Positions 41,502 to 45,391 of a stretch of 45,391 nt of DNA are shown here, one piece after another (position 1 is the first letter of the stretch; each line of letters starts with the position of its first letter). A program made the position numbers and the translations under genes. Under the pieces are notes generated by a model that ran no database searches, was not told the origin of the DNA, and worked only from the letters and a program-made list of their open reading frames with translations. Source of the stretch: an uncultured Atopobium sp. (lineage in GTDB: Bacteria; Actinomycetota; Coriobacteriia; Coriobacteriales; Atopobiaceae); the NCBI GenBank assembly GCA_938045565.1, contig CALIAZ010000043.1, forward strand, positions 1 through 45,391, read 5' to 3'.

Positions 41502-41921
41502 CTAGAAAGTTTCATCTTCTTCAACTATCGATACATCGTTTACAAACTTCGGGCGTACATCGTTGTCTGCTACAAGTTGTCTCAAAAGATCTGCCGTATC
41601 CTCAGTCTCATTGGAGAGAAAGAGTGTAAGAACCAGCGGAAGATTTATATTTGTGACCAGATACACGTTCTTGCGAGAAAGCATGAGTTTGGTGAACTCG
41701 TTGTTTATGCTTCCTCCCATGAGGTCCGTAAGTACCACCACATCCACGTTATCGGAACAAGCATCTACAAGAGCCAAGGCTTCTTTCTCAATGTCATCAT
41801 TTCCGTCTACAAATGCGTTAAATATGTCTACGTCAGCATGCTCCCCAACCAAAAGTTTCACGCTCTCGTAAAGACCTTTGGCAAAGTGTGCATGAGAAGC
41901 AATGATATAGTGCCTGTTCAT
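41502..41921 (-). CDS. Mannose-family PTS component IIA (Amadori-product PTS)
   Basis: This IIA protein has 139 residues with the phospho-accepting His in YIIASHAHFAKGLYESVKLL (about residues 5-24) and the central VVLTDLMGGSINNEFTKLML. The start codon overlaps the stop of the epimerase gene by four bases (ATGA), so the two are translationally coupled. GGAGATTC lies upstream. Confidence 0.93.
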   Translation of the reverse strand: MNRHYIIASHAHFAKGLYESVKLLVGEHADVDIFNAFVDGNDDIEKEALALVDACSDNVDVVVLTDLMGGSINNEFTKLMLSRKNVYLVTNINLPLVLTLFLSNETEDTADLLRQLVADNDVRPKFVNDVSIVEEDETF

Positions 41922-42767
41922 GAATGAATCTCCTCCAGTGCCCTTCTATAAGCCGCAAGTGATCTTCTGTCCGCAGATGCGGGATCGGCGTAATATTGCG
42001 AACCAACAATCTCAAAACTCAGGTGGCCTTTGTAGTCATTTCTTGTCAAAGCAAGAAGATCGGCCTCCAGGTTCCTCTCGCCATCTCCCCACGCCAAATG
42101 CGATACGGTTTCCGCATCTGTGAAATGACAATGCACGACATCCTTTCCAAAGGCATCAAAATAATCCTGCATCGTTTCATGGGCTCGCCACATGGCACCC
42201 GTATCAAGTAGAACCTTGAGGGCGCTGCTTCCAACCTCATCAATCAACCTGCGAAGATCCTCACACCTGTTGCAAAGATTTGACTCTTCCGGCTGAAGCG
42301 CCTCCACGGCGAGTACGATGCCTTTGCAAGTGGCATACGATGACAAATCACCCAACATATAAACGCTGCGCTTCCAGGCTTCCGTGCGTTCTTCATCCAG
42401 AAAGCCCCAGCCCGGAGTTACGACAACTATTTCCACTCCCAGCTCGGAAGCAACGTTAATGGCACGGAGAAAGTAATTCTTGGTTCTTTTAATTGATTCT
42501 TCTCCTCTGGCAGCAATGTTGGCCGGTTTGGGATTGTTCTGCTCAGGACAGAGCGCGCATACGTCTAACCCAAAGCTATTGGCAAGACGGGTAATCTTTT
42601 CAGGCGTATCGTTTGAAGCATAATCAAGAAAGAAGTGCATGGGTCCGGTCCAAAGTTCAACGGCTTCAAACCCCGAATCTGCCGCAGATGCAAAAAAACG
42701 CTTCCAGCGAGAAGAACCTGTGGGAGCAATTCATTGCCGCAGGACGAAATCGCACATCAGAACCCAT
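41918..42767 (-). pseudogene. frlC: FrlC-like sugar 3-epimerase/isomerase, frameshifted in a T7 tract
   Basis: This TIM-barrel (AP endonuclease family 2) protein resembles FrlC, the fructoselysine/psicoselysine 3-epimerase. It has EVALQP-type EALQPEESNLCNRCEDL, VLLDTGAMWRAHETM, VVHCHFTDAE and LSFEIVGSQYY. The true start is the ATG at 42767 with AAAGGAGG upstream (MGSDVRFRPAAMNCSHRF...). After 25-26 codons a run of seven Ts (42692-42698) shifts the frame: six Ts would give EAFFASAADSGFEAVELWTG leading into the downstream frame (MHFFLDYASND...). As sequenced, only a 240-residue N-truncated product could be made from the internal ATG at 42640. Mutation, phase variation, slippage or a sequencing error are all possible. 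Confidence 0.8.
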
Positions 42768-42803
42768 ACCAACCTCCTTTCCAATCTCTGCACCACTTGA
42801 ACA

Positions 42804-43865
42804 CTAATACTCAAACTGATGGTAGTAGCGGCGATATTTGAGATTGTGTTTGGTTACCATCTCATAGTGTCTGGCTAAACGATCAGTCGTAAGAAGCGAG
42901 ATAATATAAGACGAAACGATCGTACGGAATTTCTCGTCAAGACCGGGAACGGCGTATTCTTTGGTATCGATAACGGTAATATCGGTATCACCGGTACGTC
43001 CGCTCATAAGGAACTTCTCGACACGTTCATCCAGCGCACGGCACTCGTCCTCACCTTTGAAGAGAACCACAGGTACGCCGGGCTCCACAAGCTCAAGCGT
43101 TCCATGAAAGAAATCGGCTGAGGTAATATAGCGTGTACGCTTCCACTGCATTTCTTCAAGAATGCACATGGAGAAGAGGATTGTCTCGCCCCACAGCGCA
43201 CCGGAGCCGATAAACATGGTGTACGGCGCAAGAGCATACTTTTTGGCAAACTCTTCGGCTTTTGATTCAAATCTTTTGCGAATGTCGAGAAACGCCGACC
43301 ATATATTCTTGGTTTGCTCGATAAATGCATCGTAATCAGGGAAGAAGCCTTCACGGTTAAGAATGCGCAGACCAAAGCAGTCGGCCAGATAGTAGCCCTT
43401 TTCGCAACCACCGCTTCCGTGATCGTTTTTCATAGACACACATCGATCAGCGCCAACAACTTGTCCGATAGGACTGTCTGCCTGAGTCATGGCGTATATC
43501 CTCACACCCTTGTTTTTCATGGTCTTGAGCGCCTGCAATACCTCGGGAGTGGTACCGGACTCGGATGAAGTGAGAACAACGGACTTCTCGGTCATGGTTT
43601 TGTCGCCCATGACATTAAACTCGGCTGCATGAAGCAGCGTAACTTGATGGTCAGCATCCGCATATTTATTCATAAGATACTGCATACGCAAAAATTCATC
43701 CCACGTGCCGCCCACACCCAAAAGATACAGCCGATCAAACCCCTCGTTACAGACATCGTCGGCAAACTGTTTCATACGCTGACCTACGGCGTAGAGCTCT
43801 TCTCCATCCTCAAGATAACCTTCTTGATCAAAGTGCATAATCTCTACTTTTTCGGTTTCTTCCAT
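42804..43865 (-). CDS. frlB: SIS-domain fructosamine (fructoselysine-6-P) deglycase, FrlB-like
   Basis: This protein of 353 residues has two SIS domains: LYLLGVGGTWDEFLRMQYLM and VLTSSESGTTPEVLQALKTM in the first, and MFIGSGALWGETILFSMCIL, SADFFHGTLELVEPGVPVVL and YYHQFEY at the C-terminus in the second. The ending and the FHGTLELVEPGVP block closely follow FrlB/GfrF, which split fructoselysine-6-P into glucose-6-P and lysine. AgaS/GlmS types lack this ending. The ATG at 43865 has GGAAAG upstream. It is the first gene of the operon deglycase-epimerase-IIA-IIB-IIC-IID. The exact amine (lysine or other) is not determined. Confidence 0.85.
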   Translation of the reverse strand: MEETEKVEIMHFDQEGYLEDGEELYAVGQRMKQFADDVCNEGFDRLYLLGVGGTWDEFLRMQYLMNKYADADHQVTLLHAAEFNVMGDKTMTEKSVVLTSSESGTTPEVLQALKTMKNKGVRIYAMTQADSPIGQVVGADRCVSMKNDHGSGGCEKGYYLADCFGLRILNREGFFPDYDAFIEQTKNIWSAFLDIRKRFESKAEEFAKKYALAPYTMFIGSGALWGETILFSMCILEEMQWKRTRYITSADFFHGTLELVEPGVPVVLFKGEDECRALDERVEKFLMSGRTGDTDITVIDTKEYAVPGLDEKFRTIVSSYIISLLTTDRLARHYEMVTKHNLKYRRYYHQFEY

Positions 43866-44159
43866 ATTGCTTTCCTTCCTCGCAAAACATCCCAATTGCT
43901 CTTCCTCATAACCGCAATGTCTTACCAATTAAAGCGCCTTGTGGATGCGAGCGCATGACCTTCAAAACGCTTTGACCTTCCAAAGAACCATCGAGATACA
44001 AGTTCATACTTTTTAGTACCATTTTTGTGTATAAGATAGCAAAATACCGAACCACTTTAACGAAAAAAGATCATATTCACGTACCCATACGGGTAAATGG
44101 TATTAAATTGTCGCTCAGTGGTATATATGGGGTTGGCTGCTTGACAAAATACCCGAATA
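43866..44159 (-). promoter_or_regulatory. Regulatory region of the Amadori-product operon
   Basis: These 294 AT-rich bases lie between the GntR gene and the deglycase gene, with no frame that looks real. A perfect dyad TACCC-ATAC-GGGTA lies at 44082-44095, and a second ATACCCG word lies near 44150. These are candidate operators for one of the two upstream GntR regulators. TTATAC on the minus strand around 44030 is a possible -10 box, but no good -35 was found. Confidence 0.45.
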
Positions 44160-44888
44160 TCAATGGGAAACCGAATAGCCGCCCAGGTCCCCTCTTCTGA
44201 ATGCCGCAACGTATTCAACGGCCTTGCTGTCTTCATCATAGCTCACGCATTCGTATGAAATAACAGGCACACCTTCGCTCACACCTAAAAGATGCGCATC
44301 TCTCATACCCAAGCGAACCATATCCAGATGCTCAACTGCGGATACCACCGGGTGACCAAACATGCTGTAGGCTTCATACAGTGAAAACACTCCGACATCC
44401 ACGCTCTCTATCTGGGGAAATAATGGGATGGGAATATAGGTTTTTTCTATCATAAGGGGGGCATCGTTTGCATAATTCAGGCGCTTGATGGCGAGAAGAT
44501 CGGCGTTGCAATCTATTTCAAAAAGATGTGCAAAAAACTCACCTGCCGGCCTCACGGTCTTTGAAAGAACCTTGACTGAAGGTACCGCACTACGTGCACG
44601 AACGCTCTCGCGAAATCCCGCAAGCTTTACCGCATCCGACTCCCCCAAATGCTCGTTCATGACATAGACACCCTTGCCCTGAACACGTCGTAAAAGACCT
44701 CCCGCCACAAGTGCATCGACGGCGTTTCTCACGGTCAAACGTGTTACGTCAAAGCGCTCGGCAAGTTCATTTTCCGAAGGTATAGCACTCCCAGGCTGAT
44801 AGAAACCATCCTCTATTTCGTCACGGATGGCTTCACGTATTTGAAGGTATTTGGGCTTCTCGATATGCTGTAAGTTCACCTGCGTCAC
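44160..44888 (-). CDS. GntR-family regulator (UTRA), probable FrlR-like
   Basis: This regulator has 242 residues. The winged helix-turn-helix is KPKYLQIREAIRDEIEDGFY, IPSENELAERFDVTRLTVRN, VQGKGVYVM (about residues 10-80), followed by a UTRA ligand domain (LFEIDCNADLLAIKRLNYAN ... VRLGMRDAHLLGVSEGVPVI). I use the GTG at 44888, which overlaps the stop of the second regulator by four bases (GTGA) and has AGAGGA upstream. Context suggests it senses a phosphorylated Amadori product and controls the operon downstream. Confidence 0.9.
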   Translation of the reverse strand: MTQVNLQHIEKPKYLQIREAIRDEIEDGFYQPGSAIPSENELAERFDVTRLTVRNAVDALVAGGLLRRVQGKGVYVMNEHLGESDAVKLAGFRESVRARSAVPSVKVLSKTVRPAGEFFAHLFEIDCNADLLAIKRLNYANDAPLMIEKTYIPIPLFPQIESVDVGVFSLYEAYSMFGHPVVSAVEHLDMVRLGMRDAHLLGVSEGVPVISYECVSYDEDSKAVEYVAAFRRGDLGGYSVSH

Positions 44889-45391
44889 CAAAACGTCCTC
44901 TCAAGGCTCATTGGCCTACCGCATAAACTGACAAACGTATACCTGTCGGGCCGTATGACGGACTTGTAGTACTCAAGAGGCTCTTTATCTCTCCCAAAGT
45001 TAATGCCCGATTGGAAAAAAACCGCATCTCCCTCGTACATGTCGAGAAGATCAGCTTCTTGAGAATCAAGATGAGTAATGGAAAGGGTATCCGTGCCGTG
45101 TGCAAGAGAAAACCCGTATTCGTTTCTCATCACATCAAAGAGAGATTCTTTTGAGAAATCATGACTCTCGATACCGGGACATAATGCTTCGTTCACATAG
45201 GAAGTCTCAATCATACAGGGGAGACCGTCCACATAGCGCAAACGCATAAGCTGCAGGACGTTACAACTTCGATCTATAGTCAGTTTTCGAGCGACGTGAG
45301 CATTACCCGAACAGATTTTTTGACTAATCACCATGGAGTTAGGTGTATGTCCGGATTTTCTGACATTGTCGCTAAATCCGTATGTTTCTGC
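44885..45391 (-). CDS. Second GntR-family regulator, UTRA part (partial at right edge)
   Basis: The open frame continues upstream to the window end, so the gene begins outside; 168 codons are visible. The visible part is a UTRA domain: GFSDNVRKSGHTPNSMVISQ leading into NVLQLMRLRYVDGLPCMIETSYV, LAHGTDTLSITHLDSQEADL and VIRPDRYTFVSL. The helix-turn-helix must lie to the right of 45391. Its stop overlaps the start of the next GntR gene, so two paralogous regulators are translated in tandem. Confidence 0.85.
   Translation of the reverse strand, partial: AETYGFSDNVRKSGHTPNSMVISQKICSGNAHVARKLTIDRSCNVLQLMRLRYVDGLPCMIETSYVNEALCPGIESHDFSKESLFDVMRNEYGFSLAHGTDTLSITHLDSQEADLLDMYEGDAVFFQSGINFGRDKEPLEYYKSVIRPDRYTFVSLCGRPMSLERTFW

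Noticed and set aside
1..45391. tRNA or rRNA genes
   Set aside because: No cloverleaf-like sequence or rRNA core motif was noticed on either strand; the only tRNA-related element is the T-box leader.

Overview
The window looks like a chromosomal segment from a host-associated anaerobe of the Coriobacteriia (Atopobium/Lancefieldella/Olsenella type). This is inferred from gene content: a glg operon containing glgD, several mannose-family PTS operons, T-box control of pheST, and a fairly AT-rich coding style. No rRNA or tRNA gene was seen, so the species cannot be fixed from sequence alone.

Region 1 (1-8.7 kb, minus strand) is a glycogen operon in the order glgB-glgP-glgC-glgD-glgA, followed by a GH13-type protein that runs off the left edge. 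Region 2 (9.0-19.0 kb, minus) holds glycerol dehydrogenase, a T-box(Phe)-controlled pheS-pheT-phospholipase-like unit, a zinc/manganese ABC importer (permease, ATPase, lipoprotein), and a DUF421/DUF3290 membrane pair. Region 3 (19.0-28.1 kb) is an apparently complete N-acetylgalactosamine (Aga-type) pathway. The minus strand carries PTS IIA-yajC-IIB-IIC-IID, a GntR regulator, AgaS and NagA. The divergent plus strand carries a tagatose-6-phosphate-kinase-like PfkB protein and a tagatose-bisphosphate aldolase. Together they would import GalNAc as GalNAc-6-P, deacetylate and isomerise it, phosphorylate it again and cleave it to triose phosphates. Region 4 (28.1-31.1 kb) is housekeeping: ilvE, DUF488, murI and an FKBP isomerase.

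From about 31.1 kb the sequence reads as an accessory region with a different, more GC-rich style. It starts at an N-terminally truncated mog/moaB gene and continues with a two-subunit ABC exporter, a convergent TipAS-type MerR regulator with a textbook 19-bp-spacer promoter, a rhodanese, and an orphan HipB-like antitoxin. Next come an IS30-family element whose transposase has an in-frame TGA, gene fragments, and a 185-bp MITE-like inverted-repeat element. The right end (39.2-45.4 kb, minus) is a fructoselysine/glucoselysine-like (Amadori product) operon: an FrlB-like deglycase, an FrlC-like epimerase with a frameshift in a T7 run, and a complete mannose-family PTS. Two overlapping GntR/UTRA regulators lie upstream, the outer one cut by the window edge.

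The most unusual signal is at whole-window scale. The octamer GGCGAGAA (either strand) was found by eye 23 times, against about 1.4 expected by chance. It forms inverted pairs in a bidirectional terminator at 28.1 kb and at the centre of the 38.8 kb element. It behaves like a genome-wide signature word, comparable to DNA-uptake or Chi-like sequences, but its role is unknown.
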